Below, piece after piece: positions 48,302-56,465 of a DNA stretch of 64,000 nt. This stretch comes from Synechococcus sp. CB0101 (GTDB lineage Bacteria > Cyanobacteriota > Cyanobacteriia > PCC-6307 > Cyanobiaceae). Numbering within the stretch: position 1 is the stretch's first letter; each line of letters starts with the position of its first letter. A program made the translations under genes and the position numbers. Under the pieces are notes generated by a model that did no database searches, was not told the origin of the DNA, and worked only from the letters and a program-made list of their open reading frames with translations. Where the stretch lies: contig NZ_CP039373.1 in NCBI RefSeq assembly GCF_000179235.2, positions 1,271,860 to 1,335,859 of the forward strand. Reading direction: 5' to 3'.

Positions 48302-49517
48302 GGAAACTCTGGACAAGCGGTGTTTGAGCGGCGGCAGCGAGCAGAAAGAGTGGTTTTGGCTGCAAATTGCCTCTGAGGCCATTTTTTGATGACCTTGGCT
48401 CACATATCCAGCCACTTTCGGCTGGTTTTGAGGCTAAATAGAGGTGTGCAGGCACACCAAGTCCCTGTTCACACTGTCGCGAGTAATTGTCGTCGGGCCT
48501 GGTACAGATTCGACAGTGCCGCAAGCACGTTGATTTTGCAGCGGTTCTTGGCCAAGCCTCGCAGCCGGGTCTTTTGAAAGCCGAACTGCTGCTTGATCAC
48601 ACGGAAGGGATGCTCAACCTTGGAGCGGATGTGAGCTTTGGCCGTCTCGATCAGATCCTGCACCCTCCCATCCGGGGTGTCAGGAAGAGCCCTGCGCGTG
48701 CCGGGCCGCATCGCCACTCTGAACTCCGCTGTCTTGCCAGCCATTTCTGGTCTCTTGGCGATGCCCTGGTAGCCAGCATCGCCGTACACCACCTCCTCAT
48801 CTCCATGCAGTAGCTCAGCTGCCGGGGTGAGGTCGTGCACGTTGGCGGCGGTGACGACAACCGAATGGATCAGGCCTGAGTCCTTGTCAACGCCGGCGTG
48901 GACCTTCATGCCGAAGTACCACTGGTTGCCCTTTTTGGTCTGGTGCATCTCCGGATCCCGCTTCCCATCTTTGTTCTTGGTGGAGCTGGGCGCTGCGATC
49001 AAGGTGGCATCGACGATCGTGCCCTGACGCATGGTTACGCCCCGAGCGGCCAGGAGCGCTTTGACGGTGTCAAAAATCTGCTCACCCAGCCCATGCTTCT
49101 CAAGCAGATGGCGGAACGTGAGGATCGTGGTCTCGTCCGGGATCCGATCGCTGATCAGCTCGATGCCGGCAAAGCGGCGCATGGTGGGCACCTCGATCAA
49201 GGCCTCTTCCATGGCCGGATCGCTGAGGGAGTACCACTGCTGCAGCAGATGAATGCGCAGCATCGTTGCCAGCGGATAGGGAGGCCTGCCGCCTTTCTTG
49301 CTCGCCTTGGGGTAGTGCGGCTCGATCAGATCGATGAGTGCCTGCCAAGGCACCACAGCCTCCATCTCGGAGAGAAATTTCTCGCGCTTGGTGCGCTTCT
49401 TGGCCGTGGTCAGCTCATAGTCCGTGAAACCGAGCTGCTTGCCGCCCATCAACCCAGTCCTGGTCTGCGATTACAGGTTCATTTTCGCGCAGACGGGCTG
49501 GGTTTTCCAGAATTTCC
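48302..49517. mobile_element. IS5-family insertion sequence (1216 bp)
   Basis: Inverted ends are GGAAACTCTGGACAAG at the left and, inverted, GGAAATTCTGGAAAAC at the right (13 of 16 match). Direct copies of CTAA at 48298-48301 and 49518-49521 are the target duplication; CTAA fits the YTAR target of the IS5 group. The element contains one transposase gene on the minus strand. About 160 bases between the left end and the transposase stop carry no gene. Confidence 0.93.
48469..49452 (-). CDS. IS5-family transposase
   Basis: 327 residues. An N-terminal segment QLGFTDYELTTAKKRTKREKF with PWQALIDLIEPHYPKAS is followed by the DDE core: IVDATLIAAPSSTKNKDGKR, YGDAGYQG and a terminal helix with VEHPFRVIKQQFGFQKTRLRG. 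This is the IS5 group pattern. The frame is intact, so the element could still move. Confidence 0.94.
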   Translation of the reverse strand: MMGGKQLGFTDYELTTAKKRTKREKFLSEMEAVVPWQALIDLIEPHYPKASKKGGRPPYPLATMLRIHLLQQWYSLSDPAMEEALIEVPTMRRFAGIELISDRIPDETTILTFRHLLEKHGLGEQIFDTVKALLAARGVTMRQGTIVDATLIAAPSSTKNKDGKRDPEMHQTKKGNQWYFGMKVHAGVDKDSGLIHSVVVTAANVHDLTPAAELLHGDEEVVYGDAGYQGIAKRPEMAGKTAEFRVAMRPGTRRALPDTPDGRVQDLIETAKAHIRSKVEHPFRVIKQQFGFQKTRLRGLAKNRCKINVLAALSNLYQARRQLLATV

Positions 49518-50731
49518 CTAATCAAACGCGGCATCTCACCCTCCTACGCAGAAGAAGGCGGCATCTGCGTCCTAAATCAGAAATGCATTCGCGACCACTC
49601 AATTAACTATGCGCACTCAAGACGCCACAACCTAGACAGCAAGAAAGTCCCGGCAGAGAGATACATTCAGATCGGTGACGTGTTGGTCAACTCAACAGGC
49701 ACTGGCACACTCGGGCGCGTTGCGCAAGTACGCGAACAACCCCAAGAAGCAACGACCGTCGACTCCCATGTCACCATCGTTCGACCAGATCGAAGCATAT
49801 TTTACCGAGAGTTTTTCGGCTATATGCTCGTCATAATTGAAGACGCGCTAAAAGAAGCTGGAGAAGGATGTGGCGGCCAAACCGAACTTTCTCGATCCGC
49901 GCTGGCCGAACAATTTTCAGTGAGCTATCCAGCTTCACTGACAAAACAGCAGCGGATCGTCGACATACTCGACGAAGCCTTCGAGGCCCTTGCCACCGCC
50001 AAAGCCAACGCCGAACAGAACCTCCGGAATGCCCTAGCTGTCTTCGAAAGCCACTTGGAAGCGGCCTTCAACCAGAAAGAGGAAGGATGGACGGAGAAGC
50101 GCCTGGGAGAGCTTGCCGACTTTAAGAATGGCTTGAATTTCTCGCGCAACAGCAGCGGACAGACGCTTCGCATGGTCGGCGTCGGAGACTTTCAGGAGCG
50201 CTCTATTGTCCCGCTCGACAAGCTGCAATGCACAACCATCGATGGCAACGTCACTGAGGACTACTTGATTCGCGAGGGAGATATTTTAACGGTCCGCTCC
50301 AATGGAAGCAAGGACCTGGTCGGTCGCTGCATGCTCGTTCCAGCCGTAAATGAAATGATTTCCTACTCGGGATTCATCATCCGCATACGGCCAGACGGTC
50401 AAACAACAAGCCCACGCTTCTTGCTTTACTTTATGAAGTCGAGAACTGCTCGCAGCCGCCTCACGAGCGACGGAGGAGGCACAAGCATCAGCAATATCAA
50501 CCAAGCGAAACTTGCCACACTACCTGTTTTGCTTCCTCCCCTGAAGAAACAGGAGGAAATCGCGAATCACTTGGACGCCTTCAGCAAAGAATCGAAGCGA
50601 CTTACCTCAATCTATGAACGCAAAATCGCCGCCCTCGAGGAACTCAAAACCTCCCTACTGCACCAGGCCTTCAGCGGCAAGATCTAACCCCTGGCGCACA
50701 CGACGTTGAGCCGTATGTAATCCCTGATGCC

Positions 50732-51158
50732 ATGAGCCCCGCGATCATCATCCTGGCAGGCCCCAATGGCGCCGGCAAAACCACCTTCGCGCGTTCGTTT
50801 CTGCCGCAAGAGGCCAACTGTCTACGGTTCATCAATGCCGATCTGATCGCCGCCGGCCTACCTCCCTACGAGGTCTGGACTATCTGGCTCGCATTCGCGA
50901 GTGGCGCTCCATGGGCTACAAGATCAGTCTCTACTTTCTGGCATTACCGAGTCCAGAAACAGCCATCCTGCGCGTTGCTGCGCGCGTGAAACAGGGAGGG
51001 CACAGCATCCCGGAGGCTGTCATCCGGCGACGCTTTATCGCAGGCTTACACAACTTCGAAGCCTGCTACAAGTCTGAGGTGATCACTGGGTGAAGTACAA
51101 CAACTTGGGTGACCAACCGGTCTTGATAGAGTGGGGCGAGGCGAGTGGAGGGGAATGA
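50732..51158 (+). pseudogene. Zeta-toxin-like P-loop kinase remnant
   Basis: The N-terminus reads [23 protein letters not shown] with a Walker A box, and [10 protein letters not shown] follows, typical of zeta-type kinases. Then about 40 codons are missing: the frame changes and resumes as [22 protein letters not shown] and, after another shift near 51088, ends KYNNLGDQPVLIEWGEAS. So it has a deletion and two frame changes and cannot make a full protein. Its restored stop overlaps the start of the next small gene (ATGA). Confidence 0.8.
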
Positions 51159-51373
51159 AGGACATCCGTGAGTGCAGCGATCCTGTGATGCGTGGCTCCA
51201 TGGCTGCTCTTCAGCGAGCAGCCGAAGAAGCGCGCCGCATTGCCATCCAGACCGGCACCGAGCTGATCACCATGCGCGAGGGAAAGATCTGCAAACTTTC
51301 GCCCGAGGAGATCGCCAAGCTGCCACCCATCGTGGAGTCCACGCCTGATTCGCAACGGACCACTGGCCCTTGA
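51155..51373 (+). CDS. Small protein linked to zeta-like kinase, possible antitoxin
   Basis: 72 residues from ATG 51155 (MKDIRECSDPVMRGSMAALQRA). A helix (AAEEARRIAIQTGTELI) is followed by a short beta segment (TMREGKICKL). Proteins like this occur next to zeta-type kinases in cyanobacteria and are candidate antitoxins, by position only. It remains open although its presumed toxin is broken. An upstream GTG (51131) is less likely. Confidence 0.55.
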   Translation: MKDIRECSDPVMRGSMAALQRAAEEARRIAIQTGTELITMREGKICKLSPEEIAKLPPIVESTPDSQRTTGP

Positions 51374-51435
51374 CATCAACCTGAGCAGCCGTGGAGAGGT
51401 TCTCTATTCCCGCGGAGATCGGTCAGACTACCCCC

Positions 51436-51819
51436 ATGAGTGCCACAGCCAGTCCCTCCGGCTATCACTACGTCGTCGACGAGCCGCTGCTTCGCACGAT
51501 CGCGGCCGAGATCCAGGCGGCCATCCCCGGTGCCGTAGTGCGCCTGTTCGGCTCACGCGCCCGCGGTACCGCCCGCCCCGACTCGGACCTGGATCTTCTG
51601 GTGACCGTGCCGGATGCCTGGCTGGCGGCTCATTCGCGGTTGGAGCAAACCGATGCCCTGGGCTGGAAGTTGGCCTATCACCGCCTGCCGATCGAGCTTC
51701 TGCTCTTCTCCGCCAGCGAGGTGGCAGAGCGCCGGCATGGCAACAGCAATGTGATCGCTGAGGCCTTCCGCTATGGCCGCCAGCTGGATTCAGCGGAGTC
51801 CCTGCATGGCCCCAGCTGA
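51436..51819 (+). CDS. MNT-type minimal nucleotidyltransferase (antitoxin-like)
   Basis: 127 residues from ATG 51436. The nucleotidyltransferase motif GSRARGTARPDSDLDLLV (GSx10DxD) is complete. In MNT-HEPN pairs the MNT protein modifies and silences the HEPN partner. Its stop overlaps the HEPN gene start by 14 bases, so this is a standard MNT-HEPN toxin-antitoxin pair. The frame is open upstream to 51391 but homology starts at MSATASP. Confidence 0.8.
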   Translation: MSATASPSGYHYVVDEPLLRTIAAEIQAAIPGAVVRLFGSRARGTARPDSDLDLLVTVPDAWLAAHSRLEQTDALGWKLAYHRLPIELLLFSASEVAERRHGNSNVIAEAFRYGRQLDSAESLHGPS

Positions 51820-52189
51820 AACCCCGAGCGGTTTTCTGCGCATCGCGCAGCGCGATCTGCGCGCGGCCCACGGAATGGTGGATGCCACTCTCTTCTATGA
51901 AGAGCACTGGGGTTTTCAGATCCAGCAAGCCACCGAGAAGGCTCTCAAAGCTTGGCTCCTCGTGCTCCAGCCAAAGCAACCACCCTTCAGCCACAACCTG
52001 AGGCTGTTGTTTCAGATGCTGCGCGATCTCAGTGCTCCGATTGATCCATTCATCGGGCTGAGTCGCTTCACGGAGTTCGCTGTTCTCAGGCGCTACGACG
52101 AAGAACCGGATCTTGAACAACTGGATCGCGCCGCCTGGAATCAGCTCTGTGCCGATCTGCTCGCCCATGTGGCCGCGCTGATCCCATGA
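51806..52189 (+). CDS. HEPN domain protein (toxin-like)
   Basis: 127 residues from ATG 51806 (MAPAETPSGFLRIAQRDLRAA). The helical bundle HWGFQIQQATEKALKAWLL and FSHNLRLLFQMLRDL match the HEPN domain. I do not see the usual RX4-6H motif of ribonuclease-type HEPN toxins near the C-terminus, where FAVLRRYDEEP occurs instead, so activity may differ or be lost. The stop overlaps the hsdR start by four bases, coupling this pair to the restriction operon. Confidence 0.75.
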   Translation: MAPAETPSGFLRIAQRDLRAAHGMVDATLFYEEHWGFQIQQATEKALKAWLLVLQPKQPPFSHNLRLLFQMLRDLSAPIDPFIGLSRFTEFAVLRRYDEEPDLEQLDRAAWNQLCADLLAHVAALIP

Positions 52190-54531
52190 ATGAGGCCGAC
52201 ACCCGTGCCGAATTGATCGATCCGCTGCTCACGGCAGCCGGTTGGGGCGTGGTGGAAGGCAGCCGCATCCGGCGTGAGTTTTCGATCACCCCCGGCCGCA
52301 TTGAAGGCGGTGGTCGTCGCGGCAAACCGCTCACAGCCGACTACGTGCTCACCTATCGCAACACCCAGCTGGCGGTGGTGGAGGCCAAGCCCGACACCGC
52401 ACCCCTCACCGAAGGCGTGGCCCAGGCCAAGGACTACGCCAGCAAACTGCAACTGCGCTTCACCTACGCCAGCAACGGCCTTGGCGTCTACGCCATCGAC
52501 ATGGCCACCGGTGAGGAGGGCGAAGCCGAACGCTTCCCCACACCGGAGGAGCTGTGGACACGCCAGTTCGCCGAGGAGAACGCCTGGCGAGATCGCTTTG
52601 CGGCCGTTCCCTATGCAGACAAGGGGGGCAGCTGGCAGATCCGCTTTTATCAGGACATTGCTGTGTCGCGGGTGCTGGAAGCGGTAGCCACCGGCTGCGA
52701 CCGCATCCTGCTCACCCTCGCCACCGGTACCGGCAAAACCTCGATGGCCTTCCAGATCCTCTGGAAGCTGTTCCAGTCCCGCTGGAATCTGTCCGGCCAG
52801 CCCAGTCGCCGGCCACGCATTCTCTTTCTCGCGGATCGCAACACCCTCGCCGATCAAGCCTTCAACGACTTCACCAGTTTCGCCGCCTTCGAAGACAACG
52901 CGTTAGCTCGAATGGAACCCGGCGATCTGCGCAAAAAGGGCCGCGTACCCACCAACGCCAGTGTGTTCATCACCATCTTCCAGACCTTCATGAGCGGTCC
53001 GGTGGTGGAGGGCAAACCCTCACCCTGGTTCGGTCAATACCCGGCGGACTTTTTCGACTTCATCGTGATCGATGAATGCCACCGCGGCGGCGCCAACAAC
53101 GAATCCACCTGGCGCGGCATCCTCGAATACTTCGCCCCCGCGGTGCAGCTGGGGCTCACCGCCACCCCCCGGCGCACCGACAACGCCGACACCTACGCCT
53201 ACTTCGGCGAACCGGTGTTCACCTACTCCCTGAAGGAAGGCATCAACGACGGCTTCCTAACGCCCTTCCGCGTCAAGCAGATCACCACAAGCCTTGATGA
53301 GTACGTCTACACCGCAGACGACACCGTGGTGGAAGGAGAGGTTCAGGAGGGGAAGCGCTATACCGAGGCCGAGTTCAATCGCATCATCGAGATTGAGCGG
53401 CGCGAACGGCAGCGGGTGGAGATCCTGCTCAGTCAGATCAACCAGCGCGAGAAAACGCTGGTGTTCTGCGCCACCCAGGAGCACGCCCTGGCGATTCGCG
53501 ACCTGATCAACCAGCGCAAGAGCAGCACCGATCCCAACTACTGCCATCGCGTGACGGCCGACGATGGCGAACTCGGCAACACCTGGCTACGGGCTTTTCA
53601 GGACAACGAGAAGACACTCCCCACCATCCTCACCACTTCGCAGAAGCTCTCGACTGGCGTGGATGCCCGCAATGTACGCAACATCGCCTTGCTGCGTCCC
53701 GTGAATTCGATGATCGAGTTCAAGCAGATCATCGGTCGTGGCACCCGCCTCTACGACGGTAAGGACTACTTCACCATCCTCGATTTCGTGAAGGCGCATC
53801 ACCATTTCAGTGATGCGGAATGGGATGGAGAGCCAATCGCGCCCGAAGGGCCTGCGAGAGGCACCCCTACACCGAACCCGGGACCTGAAGAGCCGGAAGA
53901 TCCAGCAACGACCGATCCGGACACGCAGCCTCGGCCAGCGAAGGTCAAGACCAAGCTCGGCGATGGCAAGGAGCGATCGGTCCAGCACATCCTGGTCACC
54001 AGCTTCTGGCATCCCGATGGCAAGCCGATGAGCTCACAGCAATTCATCGAACTGCTGTATGGAGAACTGCCTGAGTTTGTGCGAGACGAAGCCGAACTAC
54101 GGGCCATCTGGAGCAAGCCACACACTCGCAGCAAGCTGCTGCAGGGACTGGCAGACAAGGGCTTTGGACCCGATCAACTGACTGAGATGCAAGCGATCAT
54201 CTCCGCCGAGGACAGCGACCTCTTTGATGTACTGGCTCACGTGGCTTACGCCTTACCACCCATCCCACGCGAGTTGCGCGCGCAACAGGCTCGGCTGTAC
54301 ATCCACTCCCACTTCACCAACAAACAACAGCTTTTTATCGACTTTGTGCTTCAGCATTACGTGACCACAGGCGTGCAGGAGCTGGCCCAAGAAAAACTGG
54401 CGGCATTGCTGCGTCTCCGCTACCAGAACTCCATCGCCGATGCCATTTCGGATCTGGGACAACCAGAGGAAATCGGGAAATTGTTCGCAGGGTTTCAGCG
54501 CTACTTATACGAGCCCGAGCCTCAGTGTTAA
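52186..54531 (+). CDS. hsdR: Type I restriction enzyme, R subunit (HsdR)
   Basis: 781 residues. An N-terminal nuclease region (TADYVLTYRNTQLAVVEAK) has the D...ExK residues. The translocase has Walker A ATGTGKTS near residue 180, DECH near 295, TATPRR, and the later QIIGRGTRLYDGKDYFTILD. HsdR cuts unmodified DNA after HsdM/HsdS recognise the site. It is complete but, with hsdS broken, cannot be guided. It starts inside the HEPN stop and overlaps the end of the opposite ardC gene. Confidence 0.93.
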   Translation: MNEADTRAELIDPLLTAAGWGVVEGSRIRREFSITPGRIEGGGRRGKPLTADYVLTYRNTQLAVVEAKPDTAPLTEGVAQAKDYASKLQLRFTYASNGLGVYAIDMATGEEGEAERFPTPEELWTRQFAEENAWRDRFAAVPYADKGGSWQIRFYQDIAVSRVLEAVATGCDRILLTLATGTGKTSMAFQILWKLFQSRWNLSGQPSRRPRILFLADRNTLADQAFNDFTSFAAFEDNALARMEPGDLRKKGRVPTNASVFITIFQTFMSGPVVEGKPSPWFGQYPADFFDFIVIDECHRGGANNESTWRGILEYFAPAVQLGLTATPRRTDNADTYAYFGEPVFTYSLKEGINDGFLTPFRVKQITTSLDEYVYTADDTVVEGEVQEGKRYTEAEFNRIIEIERRERQRVEILLSQINQREKTLVFCATQEHALAIRDLINQRKSSTDPNYCHRVTADDGELGNTWLRAFQDNEKTLPTILTTSQKLSTGVDARNVRNIALLRPVNSMIEFKQIIGRGTRLYDGKDYFTILDFVKAHHHFSDAEWDGEPIAPEGPARGTPTPNPGPEEPEDPATTDPDTQPRPAKVKTKLGDGKERSVQHILVTSFWHPDGKPMSSQQFIELLYGELPEFVRDEAELRAIWSKPHTRSKLLQGLADKGFGPDQLTEMQAIISAEDSDLFDVLAHVAYALPPIPRELRAQQARLYIHSHFTNKQQLFIDFVLQHYVTTGVQELAQEKLAALLRLRYQNSIADAISDLGQPEEIGKLFAGFQRYLYEPEPQC

Positions 54532-55444
54532 TCCGGCAAATCAACGACCACCTCGTCCGGGCAGATCAGATCCACCGCCCGACGCGCATCGCCAAGCACC
54601 TCCACCAACATCCGCGGTGATTCGCGCAACAACGCGATCCAACTAGCGAGATAGGCGGCGTGATTGGCCACATCACTGCCGATCTCGAGTCGTTCCCCAG
54701 CAACACCGCGCCCAGTTCCGCCACCAGCTCCTCACGGGCGTAGGCACGGCTGCCCACCGTCCCGGAGAGATCACGCGCCAGGCGGGCGGGATGCCCCGTG
54801 GAATGCACCGCCTCGTGCCCCCAGGTGGCATAAAGCGCAGCCGGGGAGTGAAACACCGCCCGCTCAGGCAAGTGAATGCAATCAGCCGCAGGCCGATAGC
54901 AGGCCTGACCGCCGCCATGCACCGCCTCAACCGGCCAGCTGGAGAGCACAGATTCCGCAGCCGCCAGCCGCTCGGGCACCGGTCGCCGCACCACCCCATC
55001 CGCCTCACGGCGCGTCTGGATCAGCCCTGCGAGCGCCTCACCCACCAGATCCGCCGCGTTGAACACGGGCACCGGCCGGTAGCTCACCCAGCTGCGGGGC
55101 ATGGCGGCCGATCCAGAGGCCTCCACCGCTGCGGACGCCTCTGGATCGGCCGGGCTCACATGCACCTGAGGCCGCAACACATACACCGCCTTACTGCCTT
55201 TGCGCGGCGAGAGTCCGCGCGACTTCGCCTCCCCGAAACCGCACCAATAAGGCAGGGCCGAACCACGCAGGTGCATCCCAAGGGTGAGCAACACCGGATT
55301 GGAGCCGCGGTAGCGGCGGCCACTGATCAGGTTCACGTGATGACCACCACCCACCGCGTCCCACTCGCGCCGCCAGGGGGTTGTTCCCTGCTCGAGCAGG
55401 GCGATCAACGATTCGGTGAGCTTCTGATCAACAACGGCAGGCAT
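54528..55444 (-). pseudogene. ArdC-like antirestriction protein with a frameshift
   Basis: The N-terminal ssDNA-binding domain (TPWRREWDAVGGGHHVNLISG; YWCGFGEAKSRGLSPRKGSK) and the zincin HExxH as WGHEAVHSTGHP are present. At 54695-54698 a run of four C (G on the coding strand) appears to lack one base: the frame leaves AELGAVLLG and the other frame continues as ERLEIGSDVANHAAYLASW to a stop at 54528. A single-base deletion therefore breaks an otherwise full gene. ArdC proteins block type I restriction during DNA transfer. Confidence 0.82.
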
Positions 55445-55638
55445 GGCAGCGCAAACGGCACTGCCCTGAGCGTTCCCCGCGGCCGCCCCGCAGCGTCAGT
55501 GCAAGGCGACGCGGTCCTGCAAGGTCCCGCTCACGTATTTGTGCAGAACGCTGAGCCCCATGGCCGTGATGCCCTGATGGTCGTGGAACGGCACCGGTGG
55601 AGCTTCAACTGCCCAAAAAGGTATAGATTCAGAACTCT

Positions 55639-55902
55639 ATGGAGTTTGAGTTCGACCCGAGCAAAAGCCAGTCCAACCAGGAGAAGCACGGCATTGACTT
55701 CGTTGCCGCGCAGGCGCTCTGGGAAGACCCCGCTTTGCTGGAGATCGCCGCGCGCACGCTGGATGAGCCGCGATGGCTCGTCATCGGTCGCATTCAGCGC
55801 AAACACTGGTCAGCGGTGATCACCCTGCGCGGCCAAGCCATCCGACTCATCTCCGTCCGTCGATCACGCCCTGAGGAGATTCAGCTCTATGAACAGCTCT
55901 GA
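55639..55902 (+). CDS. brnT: BrnT-family toxin
   Basis: 87 residues. MEFEFDPSKSQSNQEKHGIDF and AQALWEDPALLEIAARTLDEPRWLVIG with ISVRRSRPEE are the BrnT pattern, a RelE-like ribonuclease. The frame is intact and preceded by about 190 bases with no other gene, in which a promoter should lie. The stop overlaps the start of the partner gene. Confidence 0.85.
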   Translation: MEFEFDPSKSQSNQEKHGIDFVAAQALWEDPALLEIAARTLDEPRWLVIGRIQRKHWSAVITLRGQAIRLISVRRSRPEEIQLYEQL

Positions 55903-56146
55903 GTTTGATCAATCCTTCGATCAGGGCGATTCCGTGCTGAACTCGCTGGATCTCGCCTCCGCCCGGCGGCCCCGTCTGCAGCAGAAGCGCGTCAATGTCG
56001 ACTTTCCGCTCTGGATGGTCGAACAACTGGATCGGGAAGCGTCGCGCCTCGGCGTGACGCGCCAGTCGATCATCAAGGTTTGGCTGTCGGAGCGGTTGGA
56101 GCCGCCTCTCGCGGCCGATCGGCCGCAGGCCACCGGAAACCGCTGA
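55889..56146 (+). CDS. brnA: BrnA-type ribbon-helix-helix antitoxin
   Basis: 85 residues. The C-terminal half has QKRVNVDFPLWMVEQLDREASRLGVTRQSIIKVWLSERL, a ribbon-helix-helix domain. It begins 14 bases inside brnT. BrnA binds BrnT and represses the operon. The N-terminal 28 residues are acidic. Named as brnA by the pairing and domain; sequence identity to the Brucella protein is not known. Confidence 0.8.
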   Translation: MNSSEFDQSFDQGDSVLNSLDLASARRPRLQQKRVNVDFPLWMVEQLDREASRLGVTRQSIIKVWLSERLEPPLAADRPQATGNR

Positions 56147-56177
56147 CGCGTGCCGAGGCAGACATCAGAGGGATGGC

Positions 56178-56363
56178 CTACAGATCACGGATGGAGAGGC
56201 GACTATTGATGCGCTGATCTTTCTGACCCGTGGCCCTGGCGGACTCGCGAAGGTCCTCCAACAGCGCAGCTGTTGCAACGCTCTGCAGGGCGCCTAGTTC
56301 GACATCTTCGAGCAATTGCTGCTCGGTAGCGTCGAGAGGGATCTCAGTGTTCGGTTCAGGCAT
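56178..56363 (-). pseudogene. Truncated antitoxin-like fragment
   Basis: 61 codons from ATG 56363 (MPEPNTEIPLDATEQQLLEDV) to a stop after QKDQRINSRLSIRDL. The last part resembles the KDxRINIRLSxRDL segment of cyanobacterial CopG-type antitoxins, in which an EGIPYQTLI-type helix normally follows. Here the frame stops at that point, so the DNA-binding end is missing. A short orphan gene is the alternative. Confidence 0.45.
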
Positions 56364-56465
56364 CGTTTCTCCCCAGACGTACATCACTGTGGAGCCTGAC
56401 CACCAGAAACCGTTTTCCGGCCTTCCGGTGCCAACCTCGGCCGCAAACAGCGGACACCTCACGCC

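Larger units (their letters stand above)
48253..50687 (+). pseudogene. hsdS: Type I specificity subunit HsdS interrupted by an IS5-family element
   Basis: The first 16 codons, from GTG 48253 (VKEDWQTKKLGDVCTL), are cut by the IS at 48301. After the IS the frame continues as IKRGISPSYAEEGGICVLNQK and runs to TAA 50687. Removing the IS plus one CTAA joins the parts in frame (404 residues). The rest has two target-recognition regions separated by a helical spacer (TKQQRIVDILDEAFEALATAKANAEQN) and a second spacer at the end (KKQEEIANHLDAF). Without the N-terminus the protein is probably non-functional; an internal start at GTG 49680 could express a remnant. Confidence 0.9.
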
